From Fidelibacterota bacterium (GTDB taxonomy: Bacteria > Pseudomonadota > Alphaproteobacteria > Rhodospirillales > Rhodospirillaceae): a stretch of 58,989 nt of DNA. This document shows, piece by piece, positions 8,157-16,957 of the stretch (position 1 is the stretch's first letter; every line of letters begins with the position of its first letter). The stretch is taken from assembly GCA_947472795.1 (NCBI GenBank), contig CANJBL010000014.1, forward strand, positions 1-58,989. The letters are read 5' to 3'. The notes under the pieces were generated by a model, which worked only from the letters and a program-made list of their open reading frames with translations, ran no database searches and was not told where the DNA came from. A program made the translations under genes and the position numbers.

Positions 8157-9347
8157 GTGCTTGAACAGTTATTCGGCGTTCCGTTTACCTTGCTCAGCTT
8201 CGTCCTGACCCTGACCGTCGTGGTCTTTGTCCACGAGTTCGGCCATTTCATTATCGCTCGGCGCAATGGGGTGCACTGCTCGGCCTTCTCCATCGGGTTC
8301 GGGCCGGAACTCTTTGGCTATACGGATAAGCACGGCACGCGCTGGAAGTTCAGCCTGATCCCTCTCGGCGGTTACGTGAAGATGTTCGGCGAAGCCGAGA
8401 CCATGCAGGCCATCGAAGGTGGGGCGGAGCCCACGGCCATCGAGGGTTCGCCCGATGGGACAAAAAGCGAAGGGAACAAAGATAAGAAGGCCGTCGCGCG
8501 CCAAGAACGCGAACTAACCCCGGAAGAACAGAAGATTTCCTTCAAGCACAAGACCATCGCCCAGCGTGCGGCCATCGTCTTTGCCGGCCCAGCCATTAAC
8601 TTCCTCTTCGCCATCGGCGTCTTCTGGATCATGTTCATGACCGTTGGCCGGCCCGTGACCGAGCCCGTCGTTGGTCAGGTGGTCGAGGGCAGTGCCGCCG
8701 CCGCCGCCGGCGTTTTGGCTCATGACCGCATCATCTCGGTCAACGGCAATGCCATTGGCCGCTTCGAAGACATCCAGGGCATTGTGCAGCTCAACGACGG
8801 CAGCGCCATGGCCGTGGTCATCAATCGCGACGGCCGCGATCAGAACCTCAGCATCACGCCGCGCATGAGCGCGCAGGAAGACGCTTTCGGCAATCCCTCG
8901 AAGCGCTATCTCCTGGGCATCGCCTCATCGGGCGAGACCAGCCGTATTGTCACCAGCAATCCCATTGAGGCGCTTCGGATCTCGGTGAGGCAGACCTATG
9001 ACGTGGTCGAAGGCACTTTTGTGGCCATGGGCCAGATCATCGCCGGCACACGTGGAACCGAAGACCTGGGCGGGCCCATCAAGATTGCCAAATATTCGGG
9101 TCAGGCTGCCAAGAACGGCGGCGTGCAATTCATTGCCTTCATGGCAATTCTTTCGATTAATTTGGGTCTTATCAACCTTTTCCCGGTGCCTATGCTTGAC
9201 GGCGGACACCTCTTGTTTTACGCCATCGAGGCCGTTCGCGGCAGGCCCCTTTCGGAGCGGGCCCAGGAGTGGGGGTTACGTGTTGGTTTGGCGCTTGTGG
9301 GCGCTTTGATGATCTTCGTCACCTGGAACGATATCGCTCATCTTTAG
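8157..9347 (+). CDS. rseP: Site-2 zinc metalloprotease RseP
   Basis: RseP is an intramembrane protease that cuts anti-sigma factors and residual signal peptides. The 396-residue product has the zinc site HEFGH near residue 22 within the first membrane helix, a PDZ domain at about residues 165-250 (VVGQVVEGSAAAAAGV, DRIISVNG), and the C-terminal MLDGGHLLFYAIEAVRGRP with the third ligand region. GTG 8157 has an AAGGAG site 10 bases upstream and matches the family N-terminus better than the upstream frame from 8130. A charged linker (residues 100-125, rich in E/K/G) is longer than in E. coli. bamA follows. Confidence 0.95.
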   Translation: MLEQLFGVPFTLLSFVLTLTVVVFVHEFGHFIIARRNGVHCSAFSIGFGPELFGYTDKHGTRWKFSLIPLGGYVKMFGEAETMQAIEGGAEPTAIEGSPDGTKSEGNKDKKAVARQERELTPEEQKISFKHKTIAQRAAIVFAGPAINFLFAIGVFWIMFMTVGRPVTEPVVGQVVEGSAAAAAGVLAHDRIISVNGNAIGRFEDIQGIVQLNDGSAMAVVINRDGRDQNLSITPRMSAQEDAFGNPSKRYLLGIASSGETSRIVTSNPIEALRISVRQTYDVVEGTFVAMGQIIAGTRGTEDLGGPIKIAKYSGQAAKNGGVQFIAFMAILSINLGLINLFPVPMLDGGHLLFYAIEAVRGRPLSERAQEWGLRVGLALVGALMIFVTWNDIAHL

Positions 9348-9410
9348 CGATTTTGGGGCGCCGCACACCGCGGTAGATATCGGGCAGATCGAGAAGCTTG
9401 GAAGGTTTTG

Positions 9411-11822
9411 ATGAGGTTGATTGCCCGGTCGGCTGCACGCTGTGAAGCGCGCGAGCCTTTCTCTTTGCAAAAGCTGACCGCCGCGGCGGTCCTGTGTCTT
9501 GCGCTGATCGCGGGCGTGCTTGCTTTCACGCCCCCAGCGTTTGCGCAGTTGGCCGGGGCCGGTGCGCCCGTGCCTCCGGCGCCCAGCGTCAACATCGAAG
9601 CCGGCGGCAACATCGACATCATTGCCGTCCAGGGCAGCCAGCGTATCGAGCCCGCTACCATCCGCACGTATCTCACCGTGCGCGAAGGCGACCCGTTCGA
9701 TCCGGTGCGCATCGACCGTTCGCTGAAGAATCTTTTTGCCACCGGCCTCTTCGCCGACGTCAATATTACCCGCCAAGCCAATACGCTGCTGATCCGGGTC
9801 GTCGAGAACCCGATCATCAACCGTATCTCGCTCGAGGGTAACAACAAGCTCAAGGAAGAAGATCTCACCAAAGAAATGCAGCTCCGCGCGCGCATCGTCT
9901 ATACGCGCACCAAGGTGCAGCAGGATGTGGACAAGATCCTCGAGCTTTATCGCCGTAAGGGCCGCTTTGCGGCCCGCGTCGAGCCGAAGGTCATCGAACT
10001 GCCGCAGAACCGCGTCGACGTGGTGTTCGAGATCACCGAAGGCAAACCCACCTATGTGCGCACCATCAACTTCGTCGGCAACTCCGCTGTCGATGACGGG
10101 GATCTGCGTGGTGTCATCCTGACACGCGAGGAACGTTGGTGGCGCATCTTCACGTCCAACGACACCTACGATCCCGACCGCATGAACTACGACCGCGAAC
10201 TGTTGCGGCGTTATTACGTGCAGGAAGGCTACGCCGACTTTGAAGTCGTCTCGGCCGTGGCCGAGCTCGCGCCTAACCGCGAGAATTTCTACATGACCTT
10301 CACCGTGAAGGAAGGTCCGCGCTACAAGCTCTCCACCGTCGATCTCGACGTCAACGTGAAGGATCTGCCGAAAGAGACGCTGCAGTCCGCCGTTGCGCCG
10401 CGCGCCGGCGATACCTTCAATGGCAAACTGATCGAAGACACCATCGACGCCATCACCAATGCGGCCGGTAACGCCGGTTACGCCTTCGTCGATGTGCGCC
10501 CGCAACTGGACCGCAACGCCACCGATAAGACCATCAAGGTTGTCTTCCAGGTGCGTGAAGGTCCGCGCGTCTTCATCGAGCGCGTCGACATTCAAGGCAA
10601 TAACCGCACGCTTGATCGCGTCATTCGCCGCGAAATGCGTCTTGTGGAAGGCGATGCCTTCAATACAGCGAAGGTTCGCCGCTCCAAGGAGCGTCTGGAG
10701 AATCTTGGCTACTTCAAGGAAGACACCGTCAAGATCGATAACACGCCCTCGGAAATCTATCCCGACCGCACGATCCTGACAGCGAAGGTCGAAGAGCAGC
10801 CCACGGGCGAGCTTTCCTTCGGTGTCGGTTATTCGAGTGCCACGGGTGCTTTGTTCGACGTCGGCATCAGCGAGCGCAACTTGCTCGGTAAGGGCCAGGA
10901 TCTGCGCGCCAACTTCAGCATCGCGCAGCAGCAGACACAGGTGAACCTCTCCTTCACCGAACCTTACTTCCTGAACCGCCGCCTCGTGGCGGGTGCGGAT
11001 CTGATCGCCTCAAAACAGGATTACCAGACTCAAAGCGGCTTTACCTCCAACACCTACGGCGGCACGCTGCGCTTGGGCTTTGCCTATAACGAATACATGT
11101 TCCAGCGGTTCACCTACCAGTTCACCGCCACGAACCTGACAGGCCTCAATTCCAATATCTCGCAGTTCATCCGCGAGCAGGCGGGAACGGCGCTCACCTC
11201 GATGCTCAGCCAGTCGCTGACCTACGACCGGCGCAACAACGCCATCGATCCGACTCGCGGTTATTACATGACGTTGTCGTCGGACCTGGCAGGCTTGGGC
11301 GGCACCGAACGTTTTGTGCGCGGTGGGGCAGGGGCTGCTTTCTATACCCAGCCGCTGACGGGCTTTATCTTCTCCACCACGCTGAACGGCACCTACGTCG
11401 TGGGTCTCGGCAAGGACGTCAAAATCTACCAGCGCTCTCAGCTCGGCGGCTATAATCTACGCGGTTTCAAGGACTTCGGCGCCAGCCCCCGCGATGCTTT
11501 GACCCTGGATGCCTTGGGCGGCGACTGGACGGCCGGGGCCAGCTTCGAGCTGCGCATCCCGCTCGGCCTGCCCAAAGAGGCCGGCATTAAAACCAAGCTG
11601 TTTAATGACTGGGCAACCATTGGCTCGCCCAAGGACCTGCTCGACCGCCCTGGGTTGCAGGTTCTGTATTCCCGGGCTATCCGTGGCTCAGCCGGCATAG
11701 GGGTGGAATGGCAGTCCCCGGTGGGAGTCATTGCGCTCGACTATTCGCCCTTCATCTTCAACGCTCAGACTTTTGACAGGACATCACGTTTCCGCGTCAA
11801 TTTTGGTAACCGCTTTCAATGA
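9411..11822 (+). CDS. bamA: Outer membrane assembly factor BamA
   Basis: BamA is the essential outer-membrane insertase for beta-barrel proteins. The 803-residue product has a signal peptide ending near AFTPPAFAQ, five POTRA repeats over about residues 60-440 (for example VQGSQRIEPATIRTYL and VDIQGNNRTLDRVIRR), and a C-terminal 16-strand barrel with FSFGVGYSS-like strands and the conserved QLGGYNLRGF loop that includes the VRGF-type motif as LRGF. It ends in a C-terminal Phe-Gln (NFGNRFQ). ATG 9411 has GGAAGG five bases upstream. skp follows with a short spacing, as usual. Confidence 0.97.
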   Translation: MRLIARSAARCEAREPFSLQKLTAAAVLCLALIAGVLAFTPPAFAQLAGAGAPVPPAPSVNIEAGGNIDIIAVQGSQRIEPATIRTYLTVREGDPFDPVRIDRSLKNLFATGLFADVNITRQANTLLIRVVENPIINRISLEGNNKLKEEDLTKEMQLRARIVYTRTKVQQDVDKILELYRRKGRFAARVEPKVIELPQNRVDVVFEITEGKPTYVRTINFVGNSAVDDGDLRGVILTREERWWRIFTSNDTYDPDRMNYDRELLRRYYVQEGYADFEVVSAVAELAPNRENFYMTFTVKEGPRYKLSTVDLDVNVKDLPKETLQSAVAPRAGDTFNGKLIEDTIDAITNAAGNAGYAFVDVRPQLDRNATDKTIKVVFQVREGPRVFIERVDIQGNNRTLDRVIRREMRLVEGDAFNTAKVRRSKERLENLGYFKEDTVKIDNTPSEIYPDRTILTAKVEEQPTGELSFGVGYSSATGALFDVGISERNLLGKGQDLRANFSIAQQQTQVNLSFTEPYFLNRRLVAGADLIASKQDYQTQSGFTSNTYGGTLRLGFAYNEYMFQRFTYQFTATNLTGLNSNISQFIREQAGTALTSMLSQSLTYDRRNNAIDPTRGYYMTLSSDLAGLGGTERFVRGGAGAAFYTQPLTGFIFSTTLNGTYVVGLGKDVKIYQRSQLGGYNLRGFKDFGASPRDALTLDALGGDWTAGASFELRIPLGLPKEAGIKTKLFNDWATIGSPKDLLDRPGLQVLYSRAIRGSAGIGVEWQSPVGVIALDYSPFIFNAQTFDRTSRFRVNFGNRFQ

Positions 11823-11836
11823 TCCAGAGGACTCCC

Positions 11837-12502
11837 ATGAAAACGACTTTCGCTGCCGCCGTGATATTTAGCGGCTTGGCTTTGCTCAGCGCTCCGACCG
11901 TGGCCTTCGCGCAGGCCGAAAAACATCCGGCCCCTGTGCTGGGTGTTGTCGACACCGACCTGCTGATCCAGGAATCGCTCGCCGCCAAGGGCGTGCGCCT
12001 GGAGCGCGAGAAGTACGCGCAGACCTATCAGAACCAGGTCAAAGACATGGAAACCAAGCTGCGCACGGAAGACAACGAACTGTCGCAACAGCGCGGTGTG
12101 TTGGCGCCGGATGTGTTCCAGAAGCGCGCCACCGACTTCCAGCAGAAGCTGCAGGAATTCCAGGGCCAGGTGAAGGATAAGCAAGAACGTCTCGACTACG
12201 CCTTCCAGCAAGCCATGCAGCAGATCGGTCAGACCATCATGACCGTCTCGCAGGAAGTCTCCAAGGAACGGGGCTTCAACGTCGTCATGACGCGCAACCA
12301 GCTCATGTTCTTCGATCCCGGCATGGATATCACCAAGCCGGTGCTCGATAAGCTGAACCAGCGTCTCGCCACGGTGGGTTTCACCAACCCGGAAACCATC
12401 CAAGTGAACCCGGATGGCTCGGTCGGCGCGGGCGCTCCTGGTGCTCCTGCGGCTGCTCCGGGCGCCGCGGCTAAACCGCCGGCACCTGCGCGTCCGAAGT
12501 AA
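11837..12502 (+). CDS. skp: OmpH/Skp family periplasmic chaperone
   Basis: Skp-type chaperones hold unfolded outer-membrane proteins in the periplasm before delivery to Bam. The product (221 residues) has a signal peptide ending AFAQA, then the OmpH fold beginning VLGVVDTDLLIQES and a long coiled-coil arm (residues 45-130, rich in Q, K, E). The tail from about residue 190 is Ala/Pro/Gly-rich low complexity. I chose ATG 11837 because AGAGG lies six bases upstream. An alternative ATG at 11819 overlaps the bamA stop. Position between bamA and lpxD supports the call. Confidence 0.88.
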   Translation: MKTTFAAAVIFSGLALLSAPTVAFAQAEKHPAPVLGVVDTDLLIQESLAAKGVRLEREKYAQTYQNQVKDMETKLRTEDNELSQQRGVLAPDVFQKRATDFQQKLQEFQGQVKDKQERLDYAFQQAMQQIGQTIMTVSQEVSKERGFNVVMTRNQLMFFDPGMDITKPVLDKLNQRLATVGFTNPETIQVNPDGSVGAGAPGAPAAAPGAAAKPPAPARPK

Positions 12503-12517
12503 GCCGCACTAACGCGG

Positions 12518-13531
12518 ATGCCCGACCCACGGTTCTACACCCGCGCCGGGCCTTTCAAACTGGCTGACCTCGCCGGGCGCATTGGCGCCCGGCTAGCGCC
12601 CTCCGCAGATGCCGCGCTTGATATTCGCGACATCGGCAATATCGACGGCGCCTCCAAGCACGAGATCGTCTATTTCTCCGACCCCGCTTTTGGGATCGCG
12701 CTGGCCAACAGCAACTGCGGTGCGTGCGTCACCACCGAGCAGCTTTCCACGCATGTGCCCAAATGTTCGGTGCTGTTGGTGGATGATCCGCGTGCGGCTT
12801 TCGCCGAGATCGCGACGCTGTTCTATCCCGCACCCTATAGCTCCGCGCAGGGGCAGAGCGAACGCATTGCCCTCGATGCCAAGCTTGGCAAGGATGTCTG
12901 CATCGCGCCCGGTGCGGTTGTCGGTGCCGGCGCTGTCATTGGGCCCGGCACGCGTATCGGCGCCAATGCGGTGATTGGACCCAGTGTCATCATTGGCGAC
13001 AATTGCCATATCGGCGCCAATACCACGCTCGCCTTTTGCCTCGTCGGCAACAATGTTGTCGTCCACCCTGGTGTGCAGATTGGTCAGGATGGCTTCGGCT
13101 TCGTGCCGGGGAAAGCCGGCCACAAGAAAGTGCCGCAGCTCGGGCGTGTCATCATTCACGACAATGTCGAAATTGGCGCCAATACCACAATCGATCGCGG
13201 CGCCATCGGCGATACGGTCATCGGCACCGGCACAAAGATCGATAACCTTGTGCAGATCGCCCACAATGTGGTCGTCGGCGCTCACTGCCTGATCGTCTCC
13301 CAGGCCGGACTAGCGGGCAGCTGCAAGATCGGTGACGGCGTCATCATAGGCGGGCAGGTGGGTGTAACCGCCCACGTACGTGTGGGCGAAGGCGCTCAAA
13401 TCGCCGGAAAAACGGGGGTTATGCGCGATATTGGCCCTGGCGAGGTGGTTATGGGCTATCCGGCCAAGCCAATCCGCGAGTTTTGGCGGGATTTTGCCGC
13501 CTTGTCGCGGTTGACCAAGCGCGACAAGTAA
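12518..13531 (+). CDS. lpxD: UDP-3-O-acylglucosamine N-acyltransferase
   Basis: LpxD adds the second hydroxyacyl chain from acyl-ACP in lipid A synthesis. The 337-residue product has an N-terminal uridine-binding domain (residues 1-100) and a left-handed beta helix made of hexapeptide repeats ([20 protein letters not shown]). The catalytic and substrate region reads [20 protein letters not shown] near residue 195. The C-terminal helix ends LTKRDK. It lies between skp and fabZ in the standard lipid A block. Confidence 0.96.
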   Translation: MPDPRFYTRAGPFKLADLAGRIGARLAPSADAALDIRDIGNIDGASKHEIVYFSDPAFGIALANSNCGACVTTEQLSTHVPKCSVLLVDDPRAAFAEIATLFYPAPYSSAQGQSERIALDAKLGKDVCIAPGAVVGAGAVIGPGTRIGANAVIGPSVIIGDNCHIGANTTLAFCLVGNNVVVHPGVQIGQDGFGFVPGKAGHKKVPQLGRVIIHDNVEIGANTTIDRGAIGDTVIGTGTKIDNLVQIAHNVVVGAHCLIVSQAGLAGSCKIGDGVIIGGQVGVTAHVRVGEGAQIAGKTGVMRDIGPGEVVMGYPAKPIREFWRDFAALSRLTKRDK

Positions 13532-13616
13532 CCGTAAAACCATCCCCTAGAAGATGAAGGGGCGAAGCTTGTCCGTGCTGCACAGCGCGGCGGCACCCTT
13601 ATCAGGGACGGCGGCC

Positions 13617-14081
13617 ATGGACGGACAGCCAATACAATCGGGTCTCACCATCGACATCCAGCGGATCATGGGGATGATTCCTCATCGCTATCCGCTGCTG
13701 CTCATTGATCGCCTGATCGATGTCGTTCCGGGCGAGTCCGCTGTCGGGCTCAAGAATGTCTCGGCCAACGAACCGCATTTCCAAGGTCACTTCCCCGATC
13801 ATCCGGTTATGCCTGGCGTGTTGATTGTGGAAGCCATGGCCCAGACCGCCGCCGTGATCGTCGTGGCGTTCCTCGGCAAGGAAGCTGAAGGCAAGTTGGT
13901 TTATTTCATGTCCATCGATAACGCCCGCTTCCGCAAGCCCGTGGTGCCGGGCGATCAGCTCCGGCTGTATTGTCGCAAGGAACGTCAGCGCGGCAACGTC
14001 TGGAAGTTCAGCGGCGAAGCCAAAGTCGGCGACGCTGTGGTGGCTGAAGCCGTCTATACGGCCATGATCGTGGACTCCTGA
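13617..14081 (+). CDS. fabZ: 3-hydroxyacyl-ACP dehydratase FabZ
   Basis: FabZ removes water from 3-hydroxyacyl-ACP in fatty acid elongation and competes with lipid A synthesis for hydroxymyristoyl-ACP, which explains its place between lpxD and lpxA. The hot-dog-fold protein carries IPHRYPLLLIDRL, then PHFQGHFPDHPVMPGVLIVE with the catalytic His, and the EAMAQ helix with the Glu. I chose ATG 13617 (154 residues), close to the usual length. An in-frame ATG at 13554 would add 21 residues and cannot be excluded. Confidence 0.95.
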   Translation: MDGQPIQSGLTIDIQRIMGMIPHRYPLLLIDRLIDVVPGESAVGLKNVSANEPHFQGHFPDHPVMPGVLIVEAMAQTAAVIVVAFLGKEAEGKLVYFMSIDNARFRKPVVPGDQLRLYCRKERQRGNVWKFSGEAKVGDAVVAEAVYTAMIVDS

Positions 14082-14104
14082 CGGGCCCGCAGGACACATT
14101 TCCC

Positions 14105-14935
14105 TTGGACACAACGCCCTCAATAACAAAAATCCATCCCACCGCCGTGGTCGACAAGGCCGCGAAGCTGGGTCACGGCGTCGTCATCGGTCCTTTTTGC
14201 GTGGTCGGCGGCAATGTCACGCTGGGCGATCATGTGCAACTGTTGTCCCACGTTGTCGTGGATGGCCACACCACCGTCGGTGAACACACGACCATTCACC
14301 CGTTCGCTTCGCTCGGGCTGTCGCCGCAGCATCTCAGTTATAAGGGCGAGGCCACGCGCCTCATCATCGGCCATCACAATATGATCCGCGAGCACGTGAC
14401 CATGCACGTCGGCACGGCGCAGGGATCTGGCGAGACCCGCGTGGGTAGCGAGTGTTTCTTCATGGCCGGTTGCCATGTGGCCCACGATTGCATCATCGAA
14501 GATCACGTCATCCTCACCAACAATGTCGCGCTGGGCGGTCACGTGCATGTGGGTGAGTACGCCAACATCGGTGGGCTTTCGGGCGTGCATCAGTATGTAC
14601 GCATTGGCAAGCACGCCATGATCGGCGGTGTCACCGGCGTCGATAAGGATGTGATCCCCTATGCCCTGGTTATGGGTAACCGCGCGCGCATGACTGGCCT
14701 CAATCTCGTCGGCCTGCGCCGGCGCGGTTTTTCCCGTGAGGATGTCCGCTCCTTACGCACCGCATACGGCCTTCTGTTCTCGCAAGGCGGCACGATGGCC
14801 GAACGCTTGAACGAAGTGACCGAGTTGTACGGCGCTAACGCCGGGGTCATGGATATTGTCAATTTCATCCGCGTGGATTCCTCGCGGCCCATCTGCACGC
14901 CCGCTGCCGGAAACGGCAACGGCAATGGCCACTGA
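14105..14935 (+). CDS. lpxA: UDP-N-acetylglucosamine acyltransferase
   Basis: LpxA performs the first acylation of lipid A synthesis. The 276-residue product consists of hexapeptide repeats (IGPFCVVGGNVTLGDHVQLL) with the active-site region GCHVAHDCII and the REHVTMHVGTAQGSGETRVG loop. A C-terminal helical part carries RRRGFSREDVRSLRTAYGLL. The start must be the TTG at 14105, because the family motif IHPTAVVD begins only nine codons later and no ATG or GTG lies between. Its end overlaps lpxI by 11 bases. Confidence 0.94.
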   Translation: MDTTPSITKIHPTAVVDKAAKLGHGVVIGPFCVVGGNVTLGDHVQLLSHVVVDGHTTVGEHTTIHPFASLGLSPQHLSYKGEATRLIIGHHNMIREHVTMHVGTAQGSGETRVGSECFFMAGCHVAHDCIIEDHVILTNNVALGGHVHVGEYANIGGLSGVHQYVRIGKHAMIGGVTGVDKDVIPYALVMGNRARMTGLNLVGLRRRGFSREDVRSLRTAYGLLFSQGGTMAERLNEVTELYGANAGVMDIVNFIRVDSSRPICTPAAGNGNGNGH

Positions 14936-15782
14936 TATCCCCGTGACCGCCGGTGCGGCGCTGCCCAAGCTCGGCATTATTGCCGGCGCTGGCGCGCTTC
15001 CTCCACTTCTCGCCGCCGCCTGCGAAAATACAGGCAGGCCCTATTATGTGCTGGGTCTATCCGGTTTTGCCGACGCCGAAGCCTTGAGCAAGGTCGGTGC
15101 CTGGATCGATGGCTGGATTCAATTGGGCGAAATTGGCAAAGGCTTTGCGCTTCTCAAGGAAGCGGGCGTCGCCGATGTAGTCATGGCAGGCGCCGTGCGC
15201 AGGCCATCTCTCGCATCCCTAAAGCTCGACATGAAAGGGGCCGCGTTTCTGGCGCGCGTCGCCGGGCGTGCCTTGGGTGACGACGGGCTGCTTTCCGCGG
15301 TGATCGCTGAAACCGAACAAAATGGTTTTCGTGTTGTCGGCGCGGACTCTATTCTCGCCGACCTGCTGGCGCCCGAAGGCGTATTGGGCAAGCATCGCCC
15401 CGATGATGCCGCCAATGTCGATATCGCTTATGGCTTCGACGTCGTGCGCGCCCTGGGCACGGTCGATGTGGGGCAGGCGGTCGTCGTGCAGCAGGGGATC
15501 GTGCTGGGCGTCGAAGCAGCCGAAGGCACGGACGCGCTGATCAATCGTTGCAAGGATCTGCGGCTGGATGCGCCGGGCGGCGTGCTCGTCAAAGCCAGGA
15601 AGCCCAATCAAGAGCGCCGGGCCGATCTGCCCACCATCGGTCCGCTTACGGTACATCGCGCGGTGGACGCTGGTCTGCGCGGCATCGCCGTGGAAGCGGG
15701 ACATACGCTCATCATCGCACGCAGTGAGACCATTGCCGCCGCCGACGCGGCCGGAATATTCCTTATCGGCATAAAATCGTGA
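14925..15782 (+). CDS. lpxI: UDP-2,3-diacylglucosamine pyrophosphatase LpxI
   Basis: LpxI (DUF1009) hydrolyses UDP-2,3-diacylglucosamine to lipid X, replacing the unrelated LpxH of E. coli; it is typical of alphaproteobacteria. The 285-residue product has an N-terminal domain starting LGIIAGAGALPPLLA and a C-terminal catalytic domain with GFDVVRALGTVDVGQAVVV, GVEAAEGTDALINRC and KARKPNQERRADLPTIGP, the conserved DUF1009 motifs. ATG 14925 lies inside the lpxA end. The next gene is lpxB, so the product is used directly. Confidence 0.94.
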   Translation: MATDIPVTAGAALPKLGIIAGAGALPPLLAAACENTGRPYYVLGLSGFADAEALSKVGAWIDGWIQLGEIGKGFALLKEAGVADVVMAGAVRRPSLASLKLDMKGAAFLARVAGRALGDDGLLSAVIAETEQNGFRVVGADSILADLLAPEGVLGKHRPDDAANVDIAYGFDVVRALGTVDVGQAVVVQQGIVLGVEAAEGTDALINRCKDLRLDAPGGVLVKARKPNQERRADLPTIGPLTVHRAVDAGLRGIAVEAGHTLIIARSETIAAADAAGIFLIGIKS

Positions 15783-15787
15783 CGCCC

Positions 15788-16957
15788 ATGAGCTCGAACA
15801 GCGTGGGCCCGCTGGTTTACCTCATCGCCTGCGAGCCCTCGGGTGATCAACTCGGCGCCGCCTTGATGAACGCTCTGCGAGAGGAGAGTGCCGGCGCTGT
15901 GCGCTTCGCCGGGGTTGGCGGTCCGCTCATGAAAGCCGCCGGCCTGCAAAGCCTGTTCGACATTCGCGCATTGGCGCTGTTGGGCATCTTCGAGGTTCTG
16001 CCCAAAACCTTCCTCGTGCTCGACCGCGTCAAGAAAACCGTGGCGGATATCGAAGCCACGGCTCCCGATATCCTCGTCACTATCGACTCGTGGGGTTTCA
16101 CCGGCCGCGTGCACCAGCGTCTCGCGCGCAAGAAGAGCCCCATCCCGCGCGTGCGCTATGTGGCGCCCCAAGTGTGGGCGTGGCGGCCGGGCAGGGCCAA
16201 GCAGCTCGCGCGCTGGATTCACCATCTCATGGCTCTGCTGCCCTTTGAGCCGCCGTACTTTCAGAAGCACGGGCTCGCGACGACGTGGGTTGGGCATCCC
16301 GTGCTCGAAGGCGGGTTCAATCTGGGCGACGGCGCCGCTTTCCGCGGACAACACGGCATTGCCGCAGACAAGAAACTGCTTTGTATTTTGCCAGGCAGCC
16401 GCCGCAGTGAAGTTGGGCGCCTGCTGCCGGTATTCCGTGAAGCAGTGATCCTGTTGAAAGAGCGCTATCCCGACCTGCACGTCGTCATGCCAACAGTGGA
16501 TACCGTAGCGCACGATGTGCGTGCCGTGGCCGCCCATTGGCCCGTGTCCATCACTGTGGTGATGGGCGCTGCCCAGCGCCGCGATGCAGTCGCGGCCAGT
16601 GACGCTGCCCTTGCAGCCTCGGGCACGGTGTCCCTGGAACTGGCCATGGCCGGCGTACCGCACATCATCGCCTACCGCGTGCACCCTTTATCTGCACTGA
16701 TTTTCCGCCTGTTCCGGCGCACGCGCTTCGTGAACCTCGTCAATATCCTGGTGGGCCACGAAGCCGTGCCGGAACGGCTGCAAGGCCGATGCCGCGCCGA
16801 TGTGCTGGCCGAGGACCTTGGCTTGCTGTTGCGCGACGATACGCGCCGCGTCGCTCAACGCGCGGACTTTTCGGCGGCGCTTGGCAAGCTGTCGCCCGGC
16901 GAGGAGCGCCCCAGCCGCCGCGCTGCGAAAGTCGTGTTGTCGCTGATCGGCCGCTAG
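15788..16957 (+). CDS. lpxB: Lipid-A-disaccharide synthase
   Basis: LpxB joins UDP-diacylglucosamine and lipid X into the lipid A disaccharide at the inner membrane. The product, 389 residues from ATG 15788, has the family motifs CEPSGDQLGA, PRVRYVAPQVWAWRPGRAKQ, the LPGSRRSEVGRLLPVF nucleotide-sugar region and ASGTVSLELAMAGVPHIIAY. A GTG at 15779 overlapping the lpxI stop is an alternative start. Its stop overlaps by four bases the stop of the convergent sulfotransferase gene, ending the long envelope block. Confidence 0.95.
   Translation: MSSNSVGPLVYLIACEPSGDQLGAALMNALREESAGAVRFAGVGGPLMKAAGLQSLFDIRALALLGIFEVLPKTFLVLDRVKKTVADIEATAPDILVTIDSWGFTGRVHQRLARKKSPIPRVRYVAPQVWAWRPGRAKQLARWIHHLMALLPFEPPYFQKHGLATTWVGHPVLEGGFNLGDGAAFRGQHGIAADKKLLCILPGSRRSEVGRLLPVFREAVILLKERYPDLHVVMPTVDTVAHDVRAVAAHWPVSITVVMGAAQRRDAVAASDAALAASGTVSLELAMAGVPHIIAYRVHPLSALIFRLFRRTRFVNLVNILVGHEAVPERLQGRCRADVLAEDLGLLLRDDTRRVAQRADFSAALGKLSPGEERPSRRAAKVVLSLIGR

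Noticed and set aside
9276-10595. A 439-codon open frame on the minus strand across bamA
   Set aside because: It is a shadow of bamA in GC-rich DNA: the product is His/Asp-rich with no recognisable domain, and the plus strand carries a complete BamA.
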